Positions 9,064 to 17,183 of a stretch of DNA of 27,361 nucleotides are shown in pieces. The translations under genes and the position numbers were made by a program. Origin of the DNA: Candidatus Accumulibacter vicinus (GTDB taxonomy: Bacteria; Pseudomonadota; Gammaproteobacteria; Burkholderiales; Rhodocyclaceae); contig DIME01000188.1 in assembly GCA_002425405.1 (NCBI GenBank), positions 73,261 through 100,621 on the forward strand, read 5' to 3'. The notes beneath the pieces were generated by a model. It had not been told where the DNA came from, made no database searches, and saw only the letters and a list, made by a program, of their open reading frames with translations. Numbering within the stretch: position 1 is the first letter of the stretch; every line of letters begins with the position of its first letter.

Positions 9064-9290
9064 GCTGGTCGAATTCGTACTCAGGTGCCGGTTGAGCCTG
9101 TGGGTCGTCCTCGCCCAGGGTGGCGCCCTGCATCTCCCAGAGCGGCGGTGCACGGGCGGGCATCAGGCGTGGCGGCGATGTTGGCTCGCCCAGATCGGTC
9201 AGGATGTCGCGCACCGCGCCGGCGTCGGTGAGGAAGGCGATGATTCGCATCTCGCCGCCGCAGCGTGGGCAGGCTAACGCGGCACCGCAG
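9050..9290 (-). pseudogene. IS91-family transposase, C-terminal remnant
   Basis: Only the C-terminal ~77 codons remain. They read ALACPRCGGEMRIIAFLTD, a stretch rich in LGEP and PPRLMPARAPP, and end FDQRIAW followed by a stop. This matches what I know of the C-termini of IS91/IS801-type (Y2, HUH) transposases, with a CPRC zinc-knuckle-like element then a proline-rich tail ending FDQR. The catalytic tyrosines are absent, so it is inactive. The 5' side is cut off around 9290 where the duplicated cobalamin DNA begins. IS91 elements can mobilise adjacent DNA by one-ended rolling-circle events, which could explain the neighbouring duplicate (inference). Confidence 0.72.
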
Positions 9291-9335
9291 TAGGGCGCGT
9301 AAAGCCACGTCGCGGCACGCAAGCGGCCACCGTGT

Positions 9336-10265
9336 TCAAGCATGCGCCAAGCCCCCGCAGAACAACACCGCGAGCCACAGCACCAGGCCGTTGCGCAACA
9401 GGCGCAGCGCGCGCACGATGTCCTCGCCACGCGCTGGCCGCCCCTCGCCAAGCCGCGGCCGCTCCTCGAGCCGACCGTGATAGACCGCCGGGCCACCGAG
9501 CGAGAGACCCAGGCTGCCGGCGCCGGCGGCCATCACCGGACCGGCATTCGGGCTTCCAGTGCGGCGCCTGGGCGCGCCAGCAACGCAGCGCGGCGCGCGT
9601 GCGGCCACACAGGGCGTAGGTCAGGGCGTTCAAACGGGCCGGCAGGTAGTTCAGGACATCGTCGGCCCGCGCCGCGGCCCAGCCGGACTCGGCGAAACGA
9701 GGGTTGCGGTAGCCCCACATCGCGTCCAGCGTGTTGGCTAGGCGAAAGAGGACGGCGCCCGGACCGCCGAGCAGCGCGAACCAGAAGAGTGCGCCGAAAA
9801 CCGCGTCATTGCCGTTCTCGAGTGTCGACTCGATGCAGGCGCCGACCACTCCCGCAGCGTCGAGCTCTGCGGTCTGCCGCGAGACCATCCAGCCGACGTG
9901 CCGGCGCGCCGCCGTCAGGTCGTCGCTCGCCAGATCGGCGGCGACGCGGCGGGCGTGTTCGCCGAGGCTACGTCCGCCGAGTGCCAGGTAGAGCAGGCCG
10001 GCGTCGATCAGCCAGCCGGCCAGACCCGCCGGCACCACCCAGGCAACCACAGCCACCGGCGGCACGACAAGTAGCGACCAGGCCAGCAGGCCACGCAGGC
10101 GGCTTCGCAACGGCCGGCCAGGGCACCGGAACCGACCAGCGGATGCCAGCGCCGCGGCTCGCCCAGCAGCCAATCGAGTCCGGCGCCGGCCATCGCCGCC
10201 AGCGGCAACAACAGCGCCTCGGGCACGCCGGCGACGAGGAATTGTGAAACGGCAGGGGTGGGCAT
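9336..10265 (-). pseudogene. cbiB: Second cbiB copy, frameshifted
   Basis: Clear paralogue of the cbiB at 22-987, in the same divergent arrangement with a cobQ relative. The reading frame breaks twice. Near 10100-10115 a short stretch is lost just after the conserved GEPRRWHPLVG segment (GALAGRCEAA then shifts). Near 9550 two bases are missing compared with the intact copy. The three pieces translate, in order, the N-terminal GEPRRWHP block, the central ESTLENGNDAVFG block and the C-terminal GGPAVYHGRLEERP block up to a stop equivalent to the intact one. Similarity continues past the stop to about 9312. It cannot make a full CbiB. It is a decayed duplicate, or a fragment from a relative. Confidence 0.9.
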
Positions 10266-10299
10266 GCGAGAATCGGGGCGTCGAAACCCGGATTCTACG

Positions 10300-10845
10300 A
10301 TGAACGAGCAGCGCACCCCCAGCCTGATGATTCAGGGCTGCACTTCCGACGCCGGTAAGAGCGTGCTGGTCACCGCGTTATGCCGCATCCTGCACCGCCG
10401 CAGCGTTCGCGTCGCACCCTTCAAACCGCAGAACATGGCGCTCAATTCGGCGGTCACCAGCGACGGCGGCGAGATCGGCCTGCTCGAAAGCGGCCTGCGC
10501 TGGCTCGAACAACGCACCGGCAAGCCCGTGTTGGGCGTCCTGCCGTACCTGCACGGTCTCTATCTCGACGCCGAGGATGCCGTGCCACGCACCGGAACGC
10601 GCAAGGACGGAGCGGCGTTGCGTGTCGCCGTCCCGACTTACCCACGCATCTCGAATCACAACGACCTCGACCCCTTGCGTTTCCATCCGGAAGTCGACTT
10701 CCGCTTCGTCGGCCCGAACGAGCCGCCACCGGCCTGCGATCTCATCGTCCTGCCGGGTTCGAAGGCCGTGCAGGCCGACCTCGCCTGGTTGCGCACCCTG
10801 AAGACAGCCGTGCCGCGGCACAGAAACGGCTGTCCAATCCAGTAA
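10300..10845 (+). pseudogene. cobQ: Second cobQ copy, internally deleted and truncated
   Basis: Starts like the intact gene (QGCTSDAGKSVLVTALCR, KPQNMALNSAVT), then jumps from GGEIG directly to LLESGLRWLE. This removes roughly 150 codons, including VEGAGSP and ADIDRGG. In the intact gene the two joined points both carry a short GA(G/T)ATCGG sequence (near 1193 and 1633), which suits a short-repeat deletion. It then follows the intact gene as far as IVLPGSKAVQADLAWLR, and near 10797 runs into unrelated sequence and stops. The whole glutaminase domain with its Cys and His is gone. The frame is still open, so a stub could be translated, but it cannot be a cobyric acid synthase. Confidence 0.9.
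10803..10834. other. Inverted repeat before the sigma-factor gene
   Basis: Perfect 9-bp arms 10803-10811 and 10826-10834 (GACAGCCGT / ACGGCTGTC). A 12-bp palindrome GTGCCGCGGCAC (10810-10821) overlaps the left arm and loop. It ends 12 nt before the sigma-factor start and just after the junction with the cobQ remnant. It could be a terminator-like hairpin or a regulator site. Confidence 0.4.
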
Positions 10846-10846
10846 T

Positions 10847-12142
10847 ATGGAGCGCATGACGGTGGACGGCGAGGCGGCGAAGTTGTCGGACAGGGTAGAG
10901 GAGATCTACCGCCGTGAATCGCGGCGCGTGCTGGCGACGCTGATCCGCCTGCTGGGCGATTTCGACCTCGCCGAGGAAGCGCTGCACGAGGCTTTCCGCG
11001 CCGCCATCGAGCACTGGCCGGCGCAAGGCGTGCCAGACAATCCGTGCGCCTGGCTGGTGTCGGCGGGCCGCTTCAAAGCCATCGACGCGATCCGCCGCGA
11101 TGCCCGCTTCACCACACTGGACGAGGAACTGGCAGCGGCGATTGCCGACCCGGCGCCGGCCTGGGACGAAAGCGAACCGATCGAGGACGACCGCCTGCGC
11201 CTCATCTTCACCTGCTGCCACCCCGCCTTGGCGCCCGACGCCCAGGTGGCGCTCACTCTGCGCGAAGTCTGCGGCCTGACCACGGAGGAAATCGCCAGTG
11301 CCTTCCTCGTTTCGCCAACGACGCTGGCGCAGCGCATCGTGCGCGCAAAGGCCAAGATCCGCGCGGCGCGCATCCCTTACCAGGTGCCGGAGCCGAACGA
11401 ACTGCCGGCGCGGCTGGACAACGTGTTGCGCGTGGTCTATCTCGTCTTCAACGAAGGCTACAACGCCAGTGCCGGTAGCGCCCTCACGCGCCACGATCTC
11501 AGTAGCGAGGCCATCCGCCTCGGCCGCCTATTGCTAGCGCTGTTGCCGGCGCCCGAGGTGAAGGGCCTGCTCGCGCTCATGCTGCTGCACGAATCGCGCC
11601 GCGGCACGCGCGTCTCGGCGGAGGGCGCCCCGGTGCTGCTCGACGCGCAGGACCGGGGCCAGTGGGACAGGGCGTTGATCGGCGAAGGCAAGTCGCTCGT
11701 CGAGCAGGCGCTGCGCGAGCCCCACGCCGCCAACCCGCCCCGAGCCCTGAGTTCCTACACGTTGCAAGCCGCCATTTCCGCCGTGCATGCCGAGGCCGCG
11801 AGCGCCGCGGATACCGACTGGGAACAGATCGTCGGCCTCTACGATGTGCTGCTGCGCGTCGAGGCCTCGCCCGTCGCGGCGCTCAACCGTGCTGTCGCGA
11901 TCGCCATGCGCGACGGCCCGGCCGCCGGGCTGGCGCTGATCGATGCGCTGCTCGATGAAGGCGAACTCGACGAATACCGTCTCGCCCACGCCGCCCGCGC
12001 CGAGCTCTGCCGCCGGCTGGGGCGGTTGGAGGAGTCAAGCGCGGCGTATCGGCGCGCGCTGGAGCTGACGCAATCGGAACCGGAGCGGCGGTTCATTGAG
12101 GGAAGGTTGGCGGAGTTGGATGTAAAGGGGGGTGCCGGTTGA
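10847..12142 (+). CDS. ECF-type RNA polymerase sigma factor, ECF42 group
   Basis: A 431-aa sigma factor, far longer than ordinary ECF factors. Region 2 (about residues 18-85) includes LIRLLGDFDLAEEALHEAF and NPCAWLVSAGRFKAIDAIRR. Region 4 (about 115-185) includes IFTCCHPALAPDAQVALTLR and SPTTLAQRIVRAKAKIR. A helical C-terminal extension of more than 200 residues follows, as in the ECF42 group, where it resembles TPR and acts as a built-in regulatory domain. No anti-sigma gene is present, also as expected for ECF42. The group is known for sitting beside DGPF/YCII proteins, and two such genes follow here. A second Met at 10856 is a possible start. It probably drives the downstream small-gene cluster. 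Confidence 0.93.
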   Translation: MERMTVDGEAAKLSDRVEEIYRRESRRVLATLIRLLGDFDLAEEALHEAFRAAIEHWPAQGVPDNPCAWLVSAGRFKAIDAIRRDARFTTLDEELAAAIADPAPAWDESEPIEDDRLRLIFTCCHPALAPDAQVALTLREVCGLTTEEIASAFLVSPTTLAQRIVRAKAKIRAARIPYQVPEPNELPARLDNVLRVVYLVFNEGYNASAGSALTRHDLSSEAIRLGRLLLALLPAPEVKGLLALMLLHESRRGTRVSAEGAPVLLDAQDRGQWDRALIGEGKSLVEQALREPHAANPPRALSSYTLQAAISAVHAEAASAADTDWEQIVGLYDVLLRVEASPVAALNRAVAIAMRDGPAAGLALIDALLDEGELDEYRLAHAARAELCRRLGRLEESSAAYRRALELTQSEPERRFIEGRLAELDVKGGAG

Positions 12143-12295
12143 CATTGACAGGTACCGGCCGAAGCGACGGCAAACGACGAGCATAGGCAACGACATCAAC
12201 TTGCCTGGCCGCACTCGCCATCGGCGCGGTGATGCTCGCCGACCCGCCAGAACTCGAGCGCGACCTTCAACGCCTGATCGACCAATTTTCGGCCC

Positions 12296-12322
12296 TGTCG
12301 ATTTGGCAGTTTGTCGAACGAC
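12296..12322 (+). promoter_or_regulatory. Candidate ECF42-dependent promoter for the DGPF cluster
   Basis: TGTCGA at 12296-12301, a 17-nt spacer, then CGAC at 12319-12322. This agrees with the ECF42 promoter consensus as I recall it from Streptomyces work (TGTCGA at -35, CG[A/T]C at -10). It would start RNA near 12329, about 33 nt before the first DGPF gene, whose ribosome site AAGGAG is at 12351-12356. A second TGTCGA at 12312-12317 has no matching -10. Confidence 0.5.
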
Positions 12323-12361
12323 CAGGAATGAATCCACCAAACAGCACTCCAAGGAGAACCC

Positions 12362-12715
12362 ATGAACTACCTGTGCCTGGTCTACGCCAATGAAAAGCGC
12401 CTCGAAGAGATCGATGACGGCGAATGCCTTGCCTGCGGCGACGCGATGCGCGCCAGCGGCCATTATCTTGGCGGTGCGCCACTGCACCCGGTGAGCACGG
12501 CGACCACCCTGCGCATGCGCGACGGCAAGGTCGCCATCACCGACGGTCCCTTCGCCGAGACCAAGGAGCAGCTCACCGGCTTCTACATTTTGCAGGCGGC
12601 CGATCTCGACGAGGCGCTGAAGCTGGCGGCGACCATCCCGCCCGCACGCGTCGGCAGCATCGAGGTGCGGCCGGTGCGTCAATTGGTGCCGGGCAAGCGC
12701 GGCGGCAAGCCGTAG
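12362..12715 (+). CDS. YCII/DGPF-family protein
   Basis: A 117-aa single-domain protein of the YCII-related (DGPF) family, named after the motif visible here as DGPFAETKEQLTGFYIL. It starts MNYLCLVYAN with a strong AAGGAG site 6 nt upstream. The biochemical role of the family is unsettled; it has a ferredoxin-like fold related to muconolactone isomerase-type proteins. It is the first gene after the candidate ECF42 promoter, and such genes are known ECF42 targets. A second family member lies at 14267. Confidence 0.93.
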   Translation: MNYLCLVYANEKRLEEIDDGECLACGDAMRASGHYLGGAPLHPVSTATTLRMRDGKVAITDGPFAETKEQLTGFYILQAADLDEALKLAATIPPARVGSIEVRPVRQLVPGKRGGKP

Positions 12716-12817
12716 CCACGGTAAAAAAAATTCGCCACGGTGGTCGAAAGCGGTGCGGGCGGTTCGACTAGAGGCAAAGACAAACAATACCTCAACCACC
12801 CTTTCAAGGAGACTTCC

Positions 12818-13264
12818 ATGCCCACCGGAACCGTCAAGCTGCATCGCGTGATACGCGCGAAACCGGAGAAGGTGTTTCGCGCCTTCACCAACCCCGATGC
12901 CGTGGCGCGCTGGCTGCCGCCCAACGGCTTTACCTGCCAGGTGGACCACCTCGATGCCCGGGTTGGCGGCACGTTCCGCATGACCTTCACCAATTTCAGC
13001 ACCGGCAACGGCAATGCCTTCGGCGGCACCTATCTGGAACTGGTACCCAACGAACGCCTCCGCTACTCGGACAAGTTCGACGCTCCCAACCTGCCGGGCG
13101 AGATGGTCACCACCGTCACCCTGCGCGCCGTGTCCTGTGGCACCGAGTTGGTCGCGGTGCAGGAGGGTATTCCTGAAGTGATCCCTACCGAGCTTTGCTA
13201 CCTCGGCTGGCAGGAATCGCTCGAGGCGCTGGCGCGGCTGGTCGAGCCCGAAATTCCGGATTGA
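12818..13264 (+). CDS. SRPBCC / AHSA1-like protein
   Basis: A 148-aa START/Bet v1-like protein of the activator-of-Hsp90 homologue 1 type. It has VIRAKPEKVFRAFTNPDAVA and RWLPPNGF near the N-terminus, VGGTFRMTF in the middle, and a final helix around LGWQESLEALARLVEP. These domains bind hydrophobic ligands in a cavity; the ligand is unknown. The start at 12818 is chosen for the AAGGAG site at 12806-12811 rather than the upstream extension. It is a usual companion of DGPF and VOC genes in ECF-linked clusters. Confidence 0.9.
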   Translation: MPTGTVKLHRVIRAKPEKVFRAFTNPDAVARWLPPNGFTCQVDHLDARVGGTFRMTFTNFSTGNGNAFGGTYLELVPNERLRYSDKFDAPNLPGEMVTTVTLRAVSCGTELVAVQEGIPEVIPTELCYLGWQESLEALARLVEPEIPD

Positions 13265-13274
13265 GGAGCCAGGG

Positions 13275-13670
13275 ATGAGCGACGATTGCCCGAGGAACCC
13301 GGTCGGCTGGTTCGAAATCTACGTCGACGACATGCCGCGTGCCAAGGCGTTCCACCAGACGGTGTTCGGCACGCAGCTCACCCGGCTCGAAGGCCCCGGC
13401 CAGCCGCCGGGCATGGAGATGTGGGCCTTCCCCATGCTTCAGGACGCCATGGGCGCGACCGGTGCGCTGGTCAGGATGCCGGGCCTCGAAGCTGGCGGAC
13501 ACAACGTGATCATCTACTTCACAGGCGCCGATTGCGCCGTCCAGGCGGCGAAGGCGGAACAGGCCGGCGGCCGCATTCACCGGCAGAAGACATCCATCGG
13601 ACAGTACGGCCACATCGCGCTCGTGGTCGATACCGAAGGCAACATGATCGGCCTGCATTCGATGTCGTAA
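13275..13670 (+). CDS. VOC-family (glyoxalase-like) protein
   Basis: A 131-aa vicinal-oxygen-chelate domain protein. It has VGWFEIYVDDMPRAKAFHQ at the start, a central GALVRMPG, and a C-terminal YGHIALVVDTEGNMIGLHS, the usual metal-site strand of the fold. The substrate is unknown. The GAGGAG at 13263-13268 overlaps the end of the preceding gene and supports the start, suggesting co-transcription (10 bp gap). Confidence 0.9.
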   Translation: MSDDCPRNPVGWFEIYVDDMPRAKAFHQTVFGTQLTRLEGPGQPPGMEMWAFPMLQDAMGATGALVRMPGLEAGGHNVIIYFTGADCAVQAAKAEQAGGRIHRQKTSIGQYGHIALVVDTEGNMIGLHSMS

Positions 13671-13695
13671 CACCACATTTCTCAAGGAGACCGTA

Positions 13696-14121
13696 ATGCC
13701 AATCCAACCTTATCTGTTCTTCGACGGCCGCTGCGAAGAGGCCATCGGCTTTTACCGGCAGGCGCTCGGCGCCGAGCTCGAGATGCTGATGCACTACCGC
13801 GAGGCGCCGGAGAAATGCCCGGGCATGCTGGAGGGCTACGACGACAAGGTGATGCATTCCTGCCTGCGCGTCGGCGAGGCGACACTGATGATGGCCGACG
13901 ACTGTATCGGCCATCCGAACTTCCAGGGCTTCTCGCTCTCGCTGCAGGCGGCGAATGAAGCCGAGGCGCGGCGGCGCTTCGATGCGCTGGTGGCGGGCGG
14001 CAAGGTTGTCATGCCGCTCGGCAAAACCTTCTTCTCCCCCTGCTTCGGCATGGTGGCGGACCGCTTCGGCGTGTCGTGGATGGTCATCGTGCCTGAGCCC
14101 GAGGCGAGCGCGACACGATGA
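13696..14121 (+). CDS. PhnB-like VOC-family protein
   Basis: A 141-aa protein of the PhnB / 3-demethylubiquinone methyltransferase-like branch of the VOC fold. Signs are PYLFFDGRCEEAIGFYRQAL, then HSCLRVGEATLMMADD, then a C-terminal PCFGMVADRFGVSWMVIV. The branch name does not imply a phosphonate or quinone role. It is preceded by AAGGAGAC about 10 nt upstream, 25 bp after the previous gene. It is likely part of the sigma-factor-driven cluster. Confidence 0.92.
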   Translation: MPIQPYLFFDGRCEEAIGFYRQALGAELEMLMHYREAPEKCPGMLEGYDDKVMHSCLRVGEATLMMADDCIGHPNFQGFSLSLQAANEAEARRRFDALVAGGKVVMPLGKTFFSPCFGMVADRFGVSWMVIVPEPEASATR

Positions 14122-14266
14122 AAGTCTGCGCACAGGGCCGACCAAGTGACGCTGTTGGCAGGTTTGCCGCCACCGCGCGGCCATCTCGAACCTGTTTACC
14201 TGCGATCGACGGCGCTGCCGCGCATTGCCGTGGCATTCGCCAGCCCGCAAGCGACGGGATGAGACG

Positions 14267-14635
14267 ATGAAATACCTTTGCCTGGCCTACGAGGCGGAAG
14301 CCACTTTCACACGCATGCCGCGCGCGGAGTGGGACGCGGTGCGCGAGGAGACGCTGGCCTACGTTCAGGCGTTGCGTCAAAGCGGGCACCTGGTCGACGC
14401 GCGGGCGCTGCGCAGCGCGTCGTCGGCCGTGACCTTGAAAGTGCGCGACGGCCGCCTCTCGGTGACCGACGGGCCCTTCATCGAAACCAAGGAACAGCTC
14501 GGCGGCTTTTTCCTGATCGAGGCGCGCGACTTCGACGAGGCGATCCAGATCGCGGCGCAGTGGCCGGGTGCGCGCTATGGCGAAATCGAGGTGCGGCCGG
14601 TGGAAGAAGGACTGCCCGAAGACGCCAGGTACTGA
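14267..14635 (+). CDS. YCII/DGPF-family protein, second copy
   Basis: A 122-aa relative of the protein at 12362. It has MKYLCLAYEAE at the start and the signature DGPFIETKEQLGGFFLIEA near the middle, ending with the conserved IEVRPV. The start at 14267 matches the family length; an in-frame Met at 14225 would add 14 residues without homology. The 145 bp before it carries no recognised element. Two DGPF genes with one ECF42 sigma factor is a familiar arrangement. Confidence 0.92.
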   Translation: MKYLCLAYEAEATFTRMPRAEWDAVREETLAYVQALRQSGHLVDARALRSASSAVTLKVRDGRLSVTDGPFIETKEQLGGFFLIEARDFDEAIQIAAQWPGARYGEIEVRPVEEGLPEDARY

Positions 14636-14694
14636 ACGGGGGACCATGTACGTGACCTGAGAATCAACGCGGTAACGGATAGAGGAAATTCACG

Positions 14695-15186
14695 ATGAGC
14701 AAGAACACGATTTGCCTGTGGTACGACCACGATGCGGAAGAAGCCGCGCGCTTCTACGCCCGAACCTTCCCGGACAGCGCGGTCAGGGCGGTGCATCGTG
14801 CGCCGTCCGATTATCCCGGCGGCAAGGCGGGCGACGTGCTGACGGTCGAATTCACCGTCTGCGGCCTGCCCTGCCTCGGCCTCAACGGAGGCGACGTCTT
14901 CCGGCACAGCGAGGCGTTTTCGTTCCAGATCGCGACGGATGACCAGGCCGAGACCGACCGATATTGGCAGGCGATCATCGCCAACGGTGGCGTGGCAAGC
15001 GACTGCGGCTGGTGCAAGGACAGGTGGGGCCTGTCGTGGCAGATCACGCCGCGCGTGCTGACCCAGGCACTCGCCACCGGCGGCGACGTGGCGAAGCGCG
15101 CGTTCGAGGCCATGATGGCCATGCGGAAGATCGACATCGCCGCGATCGAGGCGGCGGTACGCGGGGGGGAGGCGGCATCGACATGA
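14695..15186 (+). CDS. PhnB-like VOC-family protein, second copy
   Basis: A 163-aa protein of the 3-demethylubiquinone-9 3-methyltransferase-like VOC branch. It has WYDHDAEEAARFYARTFPDS at the N-terminus, then EFTVCGLPCLGLNGG and FSFQIATDDQAETDRYW, and ends CGWCKDRWGLSWQITPRVL. It has an AGAGGAAA site upstream. Its stop overlaps the ATG of the GST remnant as ATGA, so the lost GST gene was probably translationally coupled to it. Confidence 0.92.
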   Translation: MSKNTICLWYDHDAEEAARFYARTFPDSAVRAVHRAPSDYPGGKAGDVLTVEFTVCGLPCLGLNGGDVFRHSEAFSFQIATDDQAETDRYWQAIIANGGVASDCGWCKDRWGLSWQITPRVLTQALATGGDVAKRAFEAMMAMRKIDIAAIEAAVRGGEAAST

Positions 15187-15403
15187 GCTTCGTCCGTTAC
15201 GCCCATCCCTCGTATTGACGGCCGACTGCGCGGCGGCGCCGTCGCTGTTCTATGCCGACTGGACCTATCCGATCGCCGACGAATTCGCCGCGCTCAAGGC
15301 CTATCGCCAACGCCTGCTGGCGCGACCCTCGTTCGCGCGCGCGGTAGACGAGGGGCGGCCTTTCCGCCATTACTTTCCACTCGGCGCGCCCGCTCGGGAT
15401 TGA
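15183..15403 (+). pseudogene. Glutathione S-transferase remnant
   Basis: Two ends of a GST appear joined out of frame. The frame from 15183 reads MSFVRYAHPS, like the start of a GST thioredoxin-fold domain, then stops at 15218. From 15215, in another frame, LTADCAAAPSLFYADW onward matches the C-terminal helical domain of GSTs and ends at a normal-looking stop. About 120 codons between them seem to be missing. The C-terminal part is a confident match to the family; the N-terminal match is short and is inference. No active enzyme is expected. Confidence 0.65.
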
Positions 15404-15431
15404 CCCCCAACCCAAGTCAAGGAGACTGGAT

Positions 15432-15620
15432 ATGACCTGTTACGTGGATGGTTTCGTCCTCGCCGTTCCGAAGCAGAAGCTCGCGGCCTATCGGCGCATC
15501 GCACGCCAGGCCGGCAAAGTATGGCGCGAGTACGGCGCGCTGGAGTACATCGAATGCGTTGCCGACGACGTCAAGCCGGGGAAATCGACTTCCTTCCCGC
15601 AGGCGGTGAAGCTAAGGTGA
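15432..15620 (+). pseudogene. DUF1428-family gene, truncated by insertion sequence
   Basis: Opens MTCYVDGFVLAVPKQKLAAY and AGKVWREYGALEYIECVADD, the conserved first half of DUF1428 (YbaA-like) proteins, which are usually about 115-120 aa. After FPQAVKLR it meets the left end of the ISAzo13-like element, whose TGA ends the frame at 62 residues. The second half is not found to the right of the element, so the insertion was followed by a deletion. It has an AAGGAGA ribosome site at 15419-15425. Confidence 0.85.
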
Positions 15621-15633
15621 TCTCCGCAAATCC

Positions 15634-16784
15634 TTATACCAAGCAAGCCGGTCGGATCAAGATGTCCCATTTGGGTAGAAGCGGGTTTCGTTCCAGTCTG
15701 GATTCGACAGCTTGCATGGCGTCTTTGCCGAGGGAAACTCCTTTCTGATAGGCTGTGCGGCTCAACTCGACGATGGGATGAAGCCCTTTCCAGGTCATGC
15801 TCTTGGCCCACTCGAGCATCGTTTGCGTATCGGTCAGTTTGGCGCCGTTCCAGTGCTTTTCGAGGATTCCCCAGCAACGCTCGACGGGATTGTATTTGCT
15901 GTGGTAGGGCGGATAGTACAGAAGGTGGATGGACTTGCCGGTGTGATCGGCAAACTCGACCATTCGCTTGAGGAATTGGGTGCGTCGGCCGCTGCTCTCC
16001 GGCCCGTTATCGGTCTTGATCTGCAGGTCCGTGACACGAGCCTGCTCCTCCGGCGATTGACACTTCCACCAGGCGTAGAGGCTGTCGACGAGGAAATCGC
16101 TGGTCTTGGCCGAGCTTCCGAAGGACAGGTGCAGTTGTCCGCTGTCTTCGTTGACCACGCCAAACGGGGTGTGTTTTTCCTCGCATCCCATATCGTGGTC
16201 AGCCGCTTTAGGGTCGCCCCGCGTCTGGCCGCCTCGCGAGTACTCGCCAATCTTCACCGTCGCCTTGCAGTCGATGCTCAAGCGCATCACGGCTTTGCCT
16301 TCGCAAGCCCGGTCCTGTCGCTGGATGTTGGTAAAGATGGCGTCGGTTTCGGGGACTTTTTTTGGGGTTTGGCCTTGATCACCGGACGCAGCCGGTACCC
16401 ATTACGGTTCAACACTTCCGACATGCAGCTCCTGGAGGGCAGCACGTCCTCGGCAAATCCTTGCGCCCGCAACTGCTTGATCGCTTCCTCGGCCGTCAAG
16501 CGGGTGAACGACAGCGTCGTGCGAAAGGTCGGATCCTGTTGGGAATGGCTGCGTGCCACTGCCCAGAGGGTCTGTGCCACCTCCGGGTGCTTCTCTTCCC
16601 ACAATTTGGCTCCGCAGCAGAACTGGTGATGCCCCAAACAAACCATCCCGCTACGCTTCTCGTGCAAGCCAAGCTGCACCGCCTTCCGGCTCCATCCGAA
16701 GACGTCCTCCGCGCGTCGAGGATTGCCGCCACAGTACTTCAACGCCATCTCCGCCTGAAACGCCCGGCGGTCCGCACCCGTCAT
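15634..16784 (-). CDS. ISAzo13-like transposase, made by -1 frameshift
   Basis: DDE transposase in two overlapping frames. The first frame (16784 down to 16287) starts MTGADRRAFQAEMALKY and holds the DNA-binding half with GWSRKAVQLGLHEK. The second frame gives the catalytic half: MRLSIDCKATVKIGEY (first Asp), KTDNGPESSGRRTQFL (second Asp) and YYPPYHSKYNPVERCWG (final acidic residue), ending at 15634. The frames meet at a seven-A run with the slippery heptamer A AAA AAG, and a -1 slip fuses them into about 380 aa. I therefore read it as one intact gene with programmed frameshifting, though a simple mutation is possible. The start at 16784 fits the family; the frame is open upstream to 16859. 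Confidence 0.82.
16356..16362 (-). promoter_or_regulatory. Slippery heptamer for -1 frameshift in the transposase
   Basis: On the minus strand, A AAA AAG in the zero frame (KPQKK region), immediately before the point where the catalytic domain continues in the -1 frame. This is the classic X XXY YYZ type of site. Confidence 0.65.
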
Positions 16785-16799
16785 CTTGCTCGAAGCAAG

Positions 16800-16943
16800 T
16801 TCAGACTTCCTGATCCGGGCGGGGCTTTGGGGCATTTGCCAGGAATTGAAATGGCACAAAAACTGCCATCAACTCCAGCAAGACCGTGATTCAAGAGCCA
16901 CAAAAGTGCCAACAACGTTTCCGGCGAGATCAGGAAGTCTGAA
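16800..16943. repeat. 16-bp inverted repeat around the right IS end
   Basis: TTCAGACTTCCTGATC at 16800-16815 is perfectly inverted at 16928-16943, enclosing 112 bp. It overlaps the proposed right terminus of the ISAzo13-like element and lies upstream of its transposase, so it may be a transposase or regulatory site, or the trace of a nested insertion. Confidence 0.6.
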
Positions 16944-17183
16944 ATTGGCAGACTGGGTGGTTTCGACGGGTCGCTTGCGGGTTTGGGCAAGCCGGTAGCC
17001 GACAGGCTGCAGCGCAATGAGCAATCAGGACGGGGGGCTTCGGGTGTCGTGGAAGCAGGGGTGAATGGCTGCGAGTAGCGGGTTGGGCGGCGCGCCGCTA
17101 CCGCCTGGCGCCTTCTTGCGGCAAGTCGGGCAGTGTCTGGCCCCGCCAGAAGCCGCAGGCACCATTGCAGACGGCGGCGTGCC

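Larger units (their letters stand above)
15616..16934 (-). mobile_element. ISAzo13-like insertion sequence
   Basis: An element of about 1.3 kb carrying one transposase in two frames. Imperfect terminal inverted repeats share TGATCTC (15618-15624, and 16926-16932 on the other strand) with scattered matches further in. The exact ends are uncertain; AAG lies next to both ends and may be a short target duplication. The left end interrupts a DUF1428 gene. Confidence 0.72.

Noticed and set aside
10300..10845. Small functional CobQ-like ATPase
   Set aside because: The deletion removes core parts of the ATPase domain as well as the glutaminase; the frame is open only by chance.
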